Of a DNA stretch of 64,000 nt, positions 10,460 through 21,424 are shown piece by piece. The DNA is taken from NCBI GenBank assembly GCA_018296165.2, contig JACKQL020000157.1:1-64000 (forward strand). The letters run 5' to 3'. A program made the translations under genes and the position numbers. The DNA comes from Termitomyces sp. T153 (lineage: Eukaryota; Basidiomycota; Agaricomycetes; Agaricales; Lyophyllaceae). The first letter of the stretch is position 1. Each line of letters opens with the position of its first letter. The notes under the pieces were generated by a model. The model did no database searches and was not told where the DNA came from. It saw only the letters and a program-made list of their open reading frames with translations.

Positions 10460-10977
10460 AAGAAAAGCTAACTCTGGTGATTCCACCTAGACTTGCACCA
10501 GAACTGGATTTACCTTTTGGGAAGGTTCCAGCCCTCAATGAGGGACCAGATTTGCCAGTGCAGGACACTGTTAAAAGTTTCTTAACAGGAACAAGAAGGA
10601 AGGAGTGGGATAGGACCATTGATAGGCTCTGGTAGGCTACTGTACCTTTCAGTACTGGAGAACTGTTAGATGTGGCTCCTGGATTAAGATACAAAAATTG
10701 ACTCTCAAATCAGGGACTAAGTCTAGGGATCCCAATATCCCAAGGGTAGCAGTTCAACAGCAGACTGTAAGGAACAAGAAACCACCTGACAAAGTAGATG
10801 TCAATGACCTACCAATGGCAACCTATTTCATTGCAGATGGGACATAGAATGGATTGCCTACTGGTGCAGTAGTGCATCAGGATTGTGTAGCCATTTACTT
10901 AGAAAATATTCCTCCAGGAGAAAGGCCAGTAGTGGTGTATGTGGCCAGAGATTTGCAAGTGTTAAGATCTTTGTACC
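10460..10977 (+). pseudogene. Element D gag-protease linker
   Basis: Frames with several stops and at least one shift read as the region between gag and protease of marY1-like elements (blocks LDLPFGKVPALNEGPDLPV, TGELLDVAPGLR, GAVVHQDCVAIYLE). The sequence stops just before the expected protease active-site block, where the LTR of B' begins. The predicted product would be a polyprotein segment without enzymatic residues. Confidence 0.55.
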
Positions 10978-11692
10978 TCTCAGGTTCTACTGACCATGGG
11001 GGCTCAGCTTAACTGGGCAAGTCCTTACTAGGCAGATGCAACATCATGCACTTAAAACCTAGTGCTCTAGGGAGGTCTGGACTTCAGGTACTTGCAAGAG
11101 TAAGCCAAGGAGGGCAGTCCAAGCAAGCCCAGGGTGGTCTGTGGGACTCTAACACAAGATGCAAAGAAGGATTGGGTTTGGGAAAGACTCAGGTACAAGT
11201 CTGAAGGCAAATGCAGAGGATGTGGGACAAGCAGAGGCCATGCAAGTGATGGGAGTGGGGGCTGGAGATTGATGGTGGATCAATTAATATTGATGGGCTC
11301 TGGAGTTGATTGTAGAACAAGTCTGGAGTTAGTTATGAATGTTTTGAGGGGTCATAAACATATGCACAGAGTTTGTAACAGCATTGGAGTTGAAAGAAAC
11401 TTAGGCAACAATAAAGGAACTGAGGCAGATGAGGTGAGACAGAGTCAAGACAAGATAGAGACAAGAACAAATAGAATTGGGACAAGACACAAGAGTAGAG
11501 ATAGAAATAGAGACAAGACAGGGAAATGTAACAGACACAGAATGTAACAAGAGAAGAATAGCAGGTAAGCAATATCAAGACTAGTGAAAGGATGCTACTC
11601 TACAACTTATATACTAACTACTAGACCTCCTCCAAGGATTGAAAGTATGACAGTGGGGCTTGTTGGAGCCATGCAGAGTTGATAGGTGTCAG
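10978..11692 (-). repeat. Element B' 3' LTR, left part
   Basis: This is the left 715 bp of an LTR of the B type. It continues at 23,401-23,773 after removal of element B, for a total of about 1,088 bp. Its left end reads TCTCAGG where related LTRs have TGTCAGG. In the minus orientation this is the 3' end of the LTR. Confidence 0.7.
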
Positions 11693-12762
11693 TGTCAGGT
11701 TCTGCTGACTATGGGGGCTCAGCTACACTGGGTGAGTCCTTACTAGGCAGATGTGATGTCCTGCACTTATAATCTAGCACTCTGGAAAGGGTGCAGAGTG
11801 CAGGAACTTGTGAGGGAGATCTGGGGAATTAGTCTGAGCAAGTCCAGAGTGGTCCAGAAAAGTCTAAGACCAAGTATATTAAACATTAGCCTTGGGTGGG
11901 CATCAGGAACAAGTTTGTAGGCATGCAAATGGACTGCAGGATAGGTGGAGGCTTTATGAGTGATGGGAGTGGAGCTGGAGTTTGATGGGGGATCAATCAA
12001 GACTGATGGGTGCTGGGGCTGAGCAAAGGGCAAGGTCCAGAGTTGTCATAAGAATGTTTGAAGATCATAGCATGTGCATGGAGTTTGTAATGACATCAGA
12101 GGTGAAAGGGACTTAGGAAAGATGAAGAAAACAGAGACAGTCAAGATGAGGCAGAGACAAGATAAGATGGAACTGAGAAAAGAAATAGATTCAAGGCTAA
12201 AGAAATGGAGAAGAAACAGAGAGAAATACTAGACACAAGTAACCAGTTAATGCAATATCAAGACTAAGGCAATGGATGCTACTCTATGTCTTTATATACT
12301 AACTACTGAATATTCTCTGGGGTTTGGGGGTGCAACAGCAGGGCTCATTGGAGCCATGTGGAGTTAACAGGTGTTGGTTCTAATTGGAGGGCAGGCCATG
12401 GTGATATTCTGAGGGTAACACAGTCCATCCCACAATTGTTGGGAAACTCTGGAGGGGTCATGTGGGCCATGGGGGTGGTTGGACAATGTGCATCTGTGCC
12501 AGGGAAAGTGTTGGCAAGGTTTGGGGCCTTGTCAGCTACAGGAGGAGCTGAGGAGGCCCACAGGGGATGTGTTGGGGTTTGACAGGGGTCCTTGGAGTTT
12601 GCTGGGGGTCCTTGGGGTTTGCCAGAAAAGTGTCAGAGTTAGCCAGAGCAGGTGCTGTAGGTCAACAAAGGTTGGGGTGAGTTGGGGAAATGTTGGGGAG
12701 TGCTTTCAGAGGGGTGAGGTGTCCTGGGGGGAGGTCTAGAGGTGCAGGAGTGGGTCATGACA
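11693..12762 (-). repeat. Element B 3' LTR
   Basis: A 1,070-bp LTR with ends TGTCA...TGACA on the plus strand. The same LTR type recurs at 10,978, 21,425, 39,600, 52,348 and 61,961. The right end is followed by the polypurine tract of the internal region. Confidence 0.85.
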
Positions 12763-12775
12763 TCACCCCCCCTTC
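12763..12775 (-). other. Element B polypurine tract
   Basis: On the minus strand GAAGGGGGGGTGA precedes the 3' LTR start TGTCATGACC. A polypurine tract at this place primes plus-strand DNA synthesis in LTR retrotransposons. The same arrangement is seen at 23,774 and 52,335. Confidence 0.7.
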
Positions 12776-13149
12776 AGCATCAAGACCCTCAAGATGTGGG
12801 GCATAAGTCATGGAACAGTGGAGGAATGGAAATCAAAGCATAAGCAATATTGATCAAACCACAGCTGCAGTAGTGGCATGGGTAACAAAGTCAAAGCAGG
12901 ATTGTTGCCCATCAAGAAGATTCCTTGAGAAATTAAAAAGGGTCAGGATGTACCCTGGGGCTCCCCAGACTTCTCCCATGTCTTCCTCTGTGTACTCCTC
13001 AGCAATGTCAGTATCATCTGCATCATCATCAGCATCTGGGGGAATCTGATTCCCATTGTGACCACAGACACATAGAGGCCATGTACCATAGTTATAAGTG
13101 TGGATTTGTCTTCTCTGTGCTCTGGAGTTGCTGATCAAGCTTGACAGAG

Positions 13150-14620
13150 TTGTCTACAGCAGTCGCTGGCCCATTGGGGGTTTTGTTATATAGCAGGGTT
13201 CCAGCACAGTTGGCCCCAGCATTAGCAGGGCATTCTTTAAAGCCCAACTTTGGTCTGGCCAAGATTCAGGTTGTTCCAGAGGTGTTGTGGGTTGCCCAGG
13301 CAGAGGTGACTCTGGAAAAGTTCACAGAGGCAGTGGTACAGGCATGGGGTTCTCCGACCCTGGACTGGTGTCAAGTAGAAGCTCTGATGAGTATCCAGTG
13401 TTATCATGTTAGGTTTTGAGCTAATTTGGTTTTGTAGTGTGCTCTTTATGCTTGCTGCAAGGAGCACTGTGAATTCAAGGAGCCGATGCAGGGCTCCCAT
13501 TGGGACACCTCATTGTGCATCTCTTGTTATATGAGGCATGAGAAGTGCCCAATCTCACTGAGTTGGCATGCAGCTTGCATATCAGAGGAGCAGAGGTGAG
13601 ATGTGGCATGGGTGGCAGAGCAACTGCTTGAGGGGCACAAGGGCAAGGTGTTGGGTCAGGGGTCTAGGGTGGAGGGTGGAGGGGGTCTGAGGCAGTCCCT
13701 GATGAAGGTAGGACCCCTGCAGGGTAGGCAGAGGGAAGGGGCCTCAATAGTGTGTGACAAGAGCAAGCGGCAAGCATCCCCCCACACTGGAGGTAGGGCT
13801 TAGCAAGTGGCTATGGGAGGAGGAGTTGATAACAAGCCCTCTGGGGCCACACATGTACTTCCCAGAGATGGGGTCCTGGTAGAGGGATCTGGTGAGGCCT
13901 TTGGTCCTTCCTCTGCAGTTTCTAAGATGTTCTAGCAGCAATGAGCAGAAGCACTAACCTAACTGTTGGCATTGCATGAGGACAAGGTCCAGCAGGTCAA
14001 GAGGGATTGCAATGGTGTCTAGCAGAAGCATGACAAGACATGGAGAGACTGAGACTTGGTGCAATGGGAGTTGGAGGGGGTTATGTGGACAATTATGGAG
14101 GGGTTGGTGGAAGTGCAGGGGCTGTGGGAGTAGCTGGGGCAGTTGGAGGCATGAGCAGAGCAGAGGGCAGAGGTGCAGCAAGGGGCCGCAGAGGTGAAAA
14201 GGGCTAGGGCAGAGACAGGGCAATGGTGTGAGGAGTGGTTGGCCAATGAGCCTTGAGGTGACAGGAAGTGCTTTGTACATCTTCTCATCTTTCTATTTCC
14301 TGCTGTGCTAATGCATCCTGGCAAACTAGGCCAGAGAGCACAGGATTCTCCTTGATGGGGCCACACTCAATTCCATCCACAATGGGCTATCATGGATGCT
14401 CAGAGATCTTCCACCAGAGTTGCAGCAGAGAGTGGAGCAGATAGGGTGTTCACTGGCAGGCCACTGACAGAGGGAAATGGTGGATCCTAGGGCATGGTGG
14501 AAGGTGGCCACAGATGTCAAGGAGCTCCTCCCAAGTCACCCAGACATTTTGGCAGTGGTGGTGGCCCAGATGGAGGTGGACCTGGTGAAGAGAATAGCAG
14601 GAGTGGCTCCTGAGGAGTAG
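13150..14620 (+). pseudogene. Antisense spliced gene in element B (copy 1)
   Basis: On the strand opposite to pol, between chromodomain and 3' LTR, a three-exon gene can be traced by comparison with the copies at 24,200, 28,926 and 37,250. Exon 1 ends at 13,386 (block VAQAEVTLEKFTEAV). Its intron donor is ATGAGT here but GTGAGT or GTAAGC in other copies. Exon 2 starts at about 13,480, is long, Glu/Gln-rich and coiled-coil-like, and ends at about 14,274. Intron 2 (about 14,275-14,324) has a GCTAATG branch-like site, but its acceptor is AA here. Exon 3 ends at TAG 14,618-14,620 and contains MLRDLPPEL and VVAQMEVDLV. Several stops and small shifts break the frame. No known domain is recognised. 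Its position and strand are constant in the family, so it is a regular cargo of B elements rather than chance. Confidence 0.65.
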
Positions 14621-14879
14621 GAGGAGTAGGGGGGGGGCTTTTTAGACTTGCACTCCATGTCAGACTTGCACCTTCTGTAACATTATGTAATATTGAGATA
14701 TGTGAATATGGACTTATTGGACCTCTAGCCTGGAGTAATTAAGTTTTTCAGACTGTGTTAGGAAATAAAGAAGTAAAAAAATCCAGGAGAGTACTTGTGG
14801 GAGTTGAATCCCTAATGAATCCAGAGGTGGAGGTTATGCCCACTAATGCCATCTGTGTTTACTAGTCCTAGGAGTCCCA

Positions 14880-17800
14880 GAGCTGAGTAGGGTGTTGTTG
14901 ACGGAAGTCCTGGAGTTTGGTGGAGGCTCTGTTGAGGTTTTTTCAGGGTTCTCAAGTGTCATCCTCAGGCCCATAGCTCTTCCAACAGACCAAGTATTGG
15001 GGTTGGCCATAGATCAAGTGGGAGTCAAGGATCTGGTGGACTTCATAGTGATATTTGTGCTTGGCTTTGATGGAGGGCAGTTGACTGGAGTGTTGTCCAG
15101 AGAAGGGCTCCAGAGCATGTCTTTTGAGGAGGCACACATGAAAGACAGAGTGGAGGCCCTTCAGGCCTGATAGTGGGTTGAGCTTGTAGGGGTGCATTGA
15201 GACCTTCCAGAGAATCTTGAAGAGGCTGAGCTGTTTATAATCAAGCTTGACAGAGGGCCTCTGGGTCTTGAGGCTTTGTTGGTCAAGCCAAACCAAGGTG
15301 CTGGGGGACCAGTCAGAGGTGGGATCTTGTTGGGCATTGGCATGTTTGGAGTAGGCTTGACTGGTAGTGTTAATCTTGTCCCAGAGGAACTAGTGGAGGA
15401 ATTGAAGGTCTTCAGCAACTTAATAGGTGACATAGGAGGAGATATTCTTGAGGAATAGTGTGAGTCAGGAGTTGTAGCCCTTGTTGGCATAGAAGAGGGA
15501 AACTCTGGTGGCAGAGTGAGGCATGTTATTGTAAGTAAACTTGGTGAGGAGGAGTTCTGCATGCCAGTCATTCTATAAATAGTTAATATAGAGGCAGAAG
15601 TACTGTTCCAATGCCTGGTTTACTTGTTCTGTCTGTCTGTTAGTCTCTGCATGATAGGTGGTCAAAAGGTTGGTTTTTATTCTGAGCAGCTTGCATAGCA
15701 ATTGCCAGAAACAGGAGACAAATAGAGGTCCATAGTTGGAGATAATGTTGTCTGGGAGTCTGTGCTTGGAGAAGACATGTTTGAGGAATAGTTTGGCAAA
15801 CTCTGGAGCATTGTTGGTGGTGTGGCAGGGGATGAAGAGGGCTTGCTTGGTGAGGTGGCAGACAATGATGAGGATTGTGTCGAAGCCTTTGGAGTTAAGG
15901 AGTTCAACAATGTGATCCATTGAGATTGAGGACCATTGAGATTGAGGACCAGGAGTGTCAACCAATGGAGAGGGGCTTTAGCAGTCCATGAGGGTGGTGG
16001 TGGGGTACTTGGGCCTAGAGGCAGGGTTTGCAGGCTCTTATGTAGCATATGACATCCTTCTTTATTCCTAGCCAAAAGTAAGTCCAGGAGATAAGCTGGA
16101 GAGTCTTATAAATTCCTGGATGTCCACAGAGTTTGTGGTCATGGTGTTGCTGGAGTATGTCAAGACAAATGGACTTGCGGTCCAGAGCATAGATTCATCC
16201 ACTCTGGAGCAGGAGGCAGTGGTCTGGAGATAGTGTGAAGGAGTTGTTGGCATTTGACTTGTTGGCAGAGTTATTGTGGGGGTCATGCTGGGTGAAGAAG
16301 GAATCTGGAAGTGAGTTTCTAATTCAGTTGAGGATTCCTTCTTCATTCATGATTAGTACAGCATGCAAATGCTCAGGGAGGATTATCACTTGATGGTTGA
16401 ATGTGTTCTGCTCAGCTTTGAATGACTTCTTTGGGTACACATCAGACTTCCAAGTGAGTACAGTGGGCTTTGCACTGAGTCATCCAGGGTGGTAGTGAAT
16501 GGTGAAGTTGTACTCTGAGAGGGTTTCAGACCATTGAGCTTGGCAGTGGCTGAGCTGTTTTGTAGTTGTGAAATACTGCAGATTGTTATAGTCAGAGTAT
16601 ACTTGAATGCAGTGCAGAGATACTTCAAGGTAGGCCCTCCACTGGCAGAAGGCTTCAATGATTGCAAGGAGTTCCTTATTATAGATATTGTAGTTGAGCT
16701 CCATGGGAATTATTGAATGGGTATAGAAGGCAATGGGGTGGAGGTCCTTGCCTCCAGAGTCTGTCTGGAAAAGTATTCTGGTGATGGCATAGTCAGAGGT
16801 GTTGCATTCAAGTACAATTGGCAGGGAGGGGTTAAAATGGTGGAGGATTGGAGCAGAGGTGAAGGCTTTCTTGAGGAGGAGGAACATGCTTTGGCACTTG
16901 CTGTCCCAGTCCCAAGGGGTGTCTTTCTGCATGAGTTGGTTGAGGAGTTTGGTGATTCCAGAGTAGTTGTCAATAAATCAGCAATAAAGGTTAGCAAACC
17001 CTAGAAACAACTGTACCTCCTTGACATTCCATGGCAGGAGCCAGTTGAGTATGGCTTCAACCTTGGTGGGGTCCATATGTATGCTGTTGGGGGTGACAAG
17101 AACTCTGAGGTATTCAGCCTCCATTGTATGGAAGGAGCATTTTTTGGGTTTGGCATGGAAGTGGTACTCTTGGAGTAGTTTTAGGATGCAATGGATGTGC
17201 TCTGGATGCTTCTCCAGTGAATTTGAGTAGATTAGAATGTTGTCCAGGTATACAATAACAAAGACATCATTCATGTTGTGGAAGATGTTATTCATCAAGT
17301 ACTGGAAGGTGGCAGGGGAGTTAGTCATTCTGAAGGGCATCATAAGATACTCAAAGAGGCCATAGCAGGTGCCAAAGGCAGTCTTCCATTCATGCCCTGG
17401 AGTGATTCAGACATTGTTGTAGCCAGAGTGGAGGTCCATTTTTGTGTAGATCTTGGCACTGCAGAGGTGGTCAACAAGATCTTTGATCAAGGGGAGAGGA
17501 TACTGGTTCTTGTTGGTGACTTTGTTGAGTCCCTAGTAATCAATGCAGAGTCAGAGTAATCCATCCTTTTTCTTAGTGAACAGGACTGGGGTGCTGACAG
17601 CAGAGATTGACAGGCATATGAAACCTTTGCCAAGCATGTCATTGAGGTAATCCTTCAGGGCCCAGAGTCTGGTCTTGGACATGTTGTAGATTTTGCCAAA
17701 TGGGCATCAGGTGCCTTCTTTGAGATCAATTTTATGGTCATAGGAGTGGTGCAGAGGAAGTTCTTTTGCACTCCCTTCAGAGAATATGTCAGCGAATTCA

Positions 17801-19105
17801 TAATATTCCTAGAGAACTACTTCATATAGGATCTGTTCCTCTGTTTTGTGTTCTGGCAAGGTAGTTTTTGCATGGAGGTATTCTTCTGGTATGGCTGGCA
17901 TAATTTGCAGTTGGATGCTGGGAGTGCTATCTTGTAAAATGCATGCAAAGGGGATGGTGCTGATAATTTTGATATCAAGGTCTCTGGGATTGATAGAGGT
18001 GGGCAATGGAGTGGCAGCAGTTGGGTCTAGAGTGGTGGTGGGGTTATTTAAAGGGGTTGGGCATCATTAGTTGGGGTACCACAGACCTTTGTATTGATTC
18101 CAGAGTATGTTGGGGGGCAGCCATTGAGAGTTGAAGAGCTTTGAGTTGCTCTGGAGGTGCTGGCATCAGAGTTAGAAATGTCAGAATCCAAGATGGACTG
18201 GAGGCAGAGGGGGATGGCAGCCACTAGACTTGATTCAGGGCTGGGGAGTCACATGGTGAGGTTCTTTCAGTTGATGTTGGGGTTGACATCCTGCAGCCAT
18301 GGAAGTCTGAGCACAACACAATTGGAGTCAATAAAGAGAGCTGGGTAACAAGAAGCTAGGCCTGGAACCTTAAGTCATTGTCAAGGGTGAGGGCATTGTC
18401 ATAGTATTGAGTGATTTTTGTTGTGGTGGGGCTTCCATCAAAGAGTTGGAGCTCAAGGAGTTTGTCAAGGTTATTGTGTCAGAGGTCAAGCTGGTTGCTA
18501 ATAAAGGTGCTGGAGGCACTGCTGTTAATGAGGGCGGGGAGAACTGTTGGTGAGCCATCAAGTCAGATGATGATGATGAATAACTATGTGGACTTTGAGC
18601 AGAGCTGTGGGGGGGTCTGAGGTTCATTGGTCATACCTTTGGGGTTCTTGGAGGAGGATGGGACATCAAAGAGTACTGGTCTGTAGTTGGTTGAGTTGTC
18701 CCAGTCAAAGCACAGAGTAAGACTGGGCCAGTTGATGCAGGGATTGGTGGAGTAGAGCCATGAAACACCTAGGATGATGGGGGCAGAGAGGTGTAGTTTA
18801 GTGATGAGTAGTCAGAGGTCTTGGCATTGTCCATTGGCAAAGATCATGGTCATCTCTATGTAGTGTATGATATCTCTAGTGGAGGTGGGGTCACCATTGA
18901 AGAGTTTGAGGAGGATTGGAGTGGAGAGATGTTGGAGGTGTTGAGGAGTGAGTGCTGCTAGAGATTCATCAATGAAGTTGTTTGTGGTGCCACTGTTGAC
19001 CAGCATGAGCATGGGGTTGTGGGAGAAAGGGAGGGTGGTGCAGAGGAGAAAGGTGTGGGAGGAGTGGGAAGGGAGGTGTGCTGGGAGGTTGTTCAGGGCA
19101 AGTAC
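14880..19105 (-). pseudogene. pol: pol of element B: protease to chromodomain
   Basis: Domains in coding order on the minus strand. Aspartic protease around 18,990, with NSGTTNNFID where the active site should be DSGTT (Asp to Asn). Reverse transcriptase about 16,980-17,720, with the catalytic box reading YLDN instead of YLDD. RNase H about 16,460-16,950. Integrase about 15,570-16,450, with zinc-binding and core regions broken by shifts. Chromodomain about 14,950-15,200 (KYHYEVHQILDSHLI, then PQYLVCWKSYGPEDDT). The chromodomain places it among chromoviruses, whose integrases bind modified histones. TGA, TAG and TAA occur throughout and two catalytic Asp residues are lost, so no active enzyme is made. 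The frame is continuous across 19,105/19,921 when the solo LTR is removed. Confidence 0.8.
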
Positions 19106-19920
19106 TGATACAATGTTGTCACACCATTGGGAACATAATAAAACACCAGAAGTCAAAACAAACATTTATTAAGGCTGAAAACTGTAAGCCTCCTGCTAGA
19201 ACAAGTTCCAGCAACATTATCCCTTTAAATACACCAGAAGAAATACAGAACAGGATAGGACAAGGACTATACTAGACTATACACTCAATAATAGTCCAAT
19301 CACTGTAATGGGAGGGGAAGCATGGGACTGGCAAAAGCACCTGAGTGGCATCAATTCTGGCAAGATCTAGATCTGATCTAAGAATGACCAGATTGGAATG
19401 TTGACTGAAAGGAAGATGAATGGAAGAATATCAAATGAATGGAATGAAGGGAAGGGAAAGGAAGATGAATGGAAGAACCTGAATGGGAAAGAACCTGAAT
19501 GGGGAAGAATATGAATGGAAGAAATACAAAGGAGAAATGATGGCACCAGGAACTAGCCTGTGGCACTGAAACAGGCATACCAAAAGGGGGAATTAGAATA
19601 ACAGTTATGAATAAGGGGCTGGAAAGTATGGAACCAAAAGTCACATGTAGAGGTGTGCACTGTAGAAAGAGGTATAAATAGCCTGAGTAGAGTAGCAAAT
19701 GGACAGGCAATTAATAGGCAAAGGCTTTGTGGTTTCCAGGGAGTGAATCATTTAGGCTGGAGTTTGTTGAAACTCCTCTACATTAAGAATAGAAATATTT
19801 TGGAAGTAAACCACCTCAACTTCAAGCATTTATCAAGACATCAGTGTGGAATTGGAGTAGACTTCCTAAGTCTTCAAGAAAGCCCTAGAACTATCAGTAT
19901 TACTCTAACCCAGTACTACA
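19106..19920 (+). repeat. Solo LTR inserted in element B
   Basis: An 815-bp insertion starting TGATACAATG and ending CAGTACTACA, flanked by GTAC on both sides (or by AGTAC if the last base is given to the duplication). Deleting it restores the gag-protease reading frame of B on the minus strand. It has no coding frame, so it is best read as a solo LTR of another family. The interior contains GAATGGAAGAA-type purine repeats (19,420-19,540). Confidence 0.7.
19673..19680 (+). promoter_or_regulatory. TATA box in solo LTR
   Basis: TATAAATA lies within GAGGTATAAATAGCC, about three quarters along the solo LTR, which is a normal place for the LTR promoter and supports plus orientation. Confidence 0.5.
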
Positions 19921-20767
19921 GTACCATTGCATGGAGGAGTGTGGGTGGGGTGGAGAAGATGTCAGGGTCTGGTCTGTAGTCTAGTGCATCTTTGAGACCT
20001 AAACTGCTGACTTGTTTTCTGTAAACTAGTAGCCACAGTCTTCTCTATTGATAGTCCATATAGTGCATCCCATCACCTGGCATTTAGGGTAACTACTGAT
20101 AAAATGTCCCTGCTCACCACATAGGATGCATGTGCCCTCCTTCCATTGTTTCTCCTAAGTCTCCTCTGGTACATCAATCTAGGACCTGTTCTGAATCTTG
20201 TTTGTGCATAGGGCTTCTTGGTCATTGGTGGAGTCTAGAGCATTGTCAAGGTTGTTGGAATTGGTGTCCAGGGGTTCTGGAGTCTTGTGGAGGTTGGCAG
20301 CATTGAGTTGGGCAGGGGAGCATGGTCCTGGTGGTTGATTGGTGCTGGAAGGTCCTCAGCCTAGAGAGAACTGGGGCATGGGGTCGGTGGGGTTGGTAGG
20401 AATCAAAGGTTGGTTGCTGTTGGTTGCTCTGGTCTGCTAGTTGGTGTTGCTAGAGGTGTTCCACATGGTCTGTGGTGCTGTGTTCTCACTCTGGTCTTCC
20501 CAGTAATGTTGGTTGATCTGGGTAACAAGTGCCTTGTACCTGCTGTACATAGTTTGCTTGGGTGTGAGGCAGAGGACATTCTTGATACATTGGGGCAGGG
20601 TGCAGTGGAGGGTGAATTGGAAAGCATTGTAGTTCCATCCTGTTTCATAGGCCTCCCATTCAAATCATACAATGAAGATTGTGAATCATTTGTTGGCTTT
20701 CCTTCCTGAGCCAGTGCATTGTAAGTGTTGTCCTGGGTGTTCTGAGTTCAAGATGGGGGTCCAGCAT

Positions 20768-20849
<82 letters not shown>
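20768..20849. repeat. (TAG)n microsatellite within gag
   Basis: About 27 perfect TAG units on the plus strand (CTA/ACT on the coding strand). In the gag frame they encode an uninterrupted threonine run. The purity in an otherwise heavily mutated element suggests recent expansion. Confidence 0.9.
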
Positions 20850-21258
20850 TATTTCTGTTTCTGCATTGAGGGGAAGTTGTCTGTGGCCAGGCCCTATCTT
20901 CTGCCAGGAGGTCTGCTGTTGGGCAGAGGGTTCAATTGTTGTTGTCAATGTGTGAGGGCAGCCTTTGGGTACAAAGTTTGGGGATGGCAGGCTGGTCCTA
21001 GGTATGAAAGGCATTGGGGATGGAGTTTGCCCAGGGATGAGTGGAGAGGGCCAGAATGTGAGCAGCAGGTTGGTCAAACAGTCCCCCTGCAGAGTTGAGG
21101 CTTCTCAAGATGTTGGACACCATGTTAAGCTCTTGCTGCTGGTGGGGAATGAGAGGTGGGGCTTCACTTTGTACTCTAACAGGCTCCTTGCATTGCACAT
21201 GAAAGGAGCAGGAGGGGTCCAGAGGGTCTTTGAATGGATAGGGGTTTGGACTGGTGTA

Positions 21259-21414
21259 GATTTCTTTGACTAGAGCATGGAGCTCACTTTGTAGATTGGT
21301 GTCAATTCCCAAGGTGCCTTGTGTAGTTTTGGGGAAGATTTCTTTGACTAGAGCATGGAGCTCACTTTGTAGATTGGTGTCAATTCCCAAGGTGCCTTGT
21401 GTAGTTTTGGGGAG
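21259..21414 (-). repeat. 78-bp tandem duplication in gag
   Basis: Two adjacent 78-bp units, nearly identical, encode a duplicated 26-residue peptide (block LGIDTNLQSELHALVKEI). The length is a multiple of three, so the frame is kept. Confidence 0.85.
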
Positions 21415-21424
21415 GTTTTCTTGC

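Larger units (their letters stand above)
8541..10977 (+). mobile_element. Element D: marY1-like Ty3/gypsy 5' part
   Basis: A CpG-poor block carries a basidiomycete retroelement gag followed by the linker that precedes the aspartic protease. It is cut at 10,977 by the 3' LTR of element B'. The five bases before the cut are GTACC, the candidate target duplication, but the other end of B' is lost so it cannot be confirmed. No LTR was recognised to the left (8,541-8,905 has no assigned feature). Protease active site, reverse transcriptase and integrase of D are not in the window. Confidence 0.65.
19925..21424 (-). pseudogene. gag: gag of element B
   Basis: Minus-strand frames with shifts give a Pro/Ser/Thr-rich N-terminal region, a 26-residue direct duplication (21,259-21,414), a poly-Thr tract encoded by a trinucleotide repeat (20,768-20,849), a capsid-like middle part, and a degenerate zinc knuckle at about 20,091-20,150. 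The knuckle reads CILCGEQGHFISSY, so the fourth ligand Cys is Tyr. It lies between the truncated 5' LTR and the solo LTR at 19,106. The left 50 bp of the 5' LTR and the primer-binding site are missing, so the start codon cannot be fixed. Confidence 0.6.

Noticed and set aside
20903..21077. Pro/Ser-rich N-terminus of the threonine-run frame as a separate secreted protein
   Set aside because: It lies in the gag position of element B and continues in shifted frames; there is no signal peptide.
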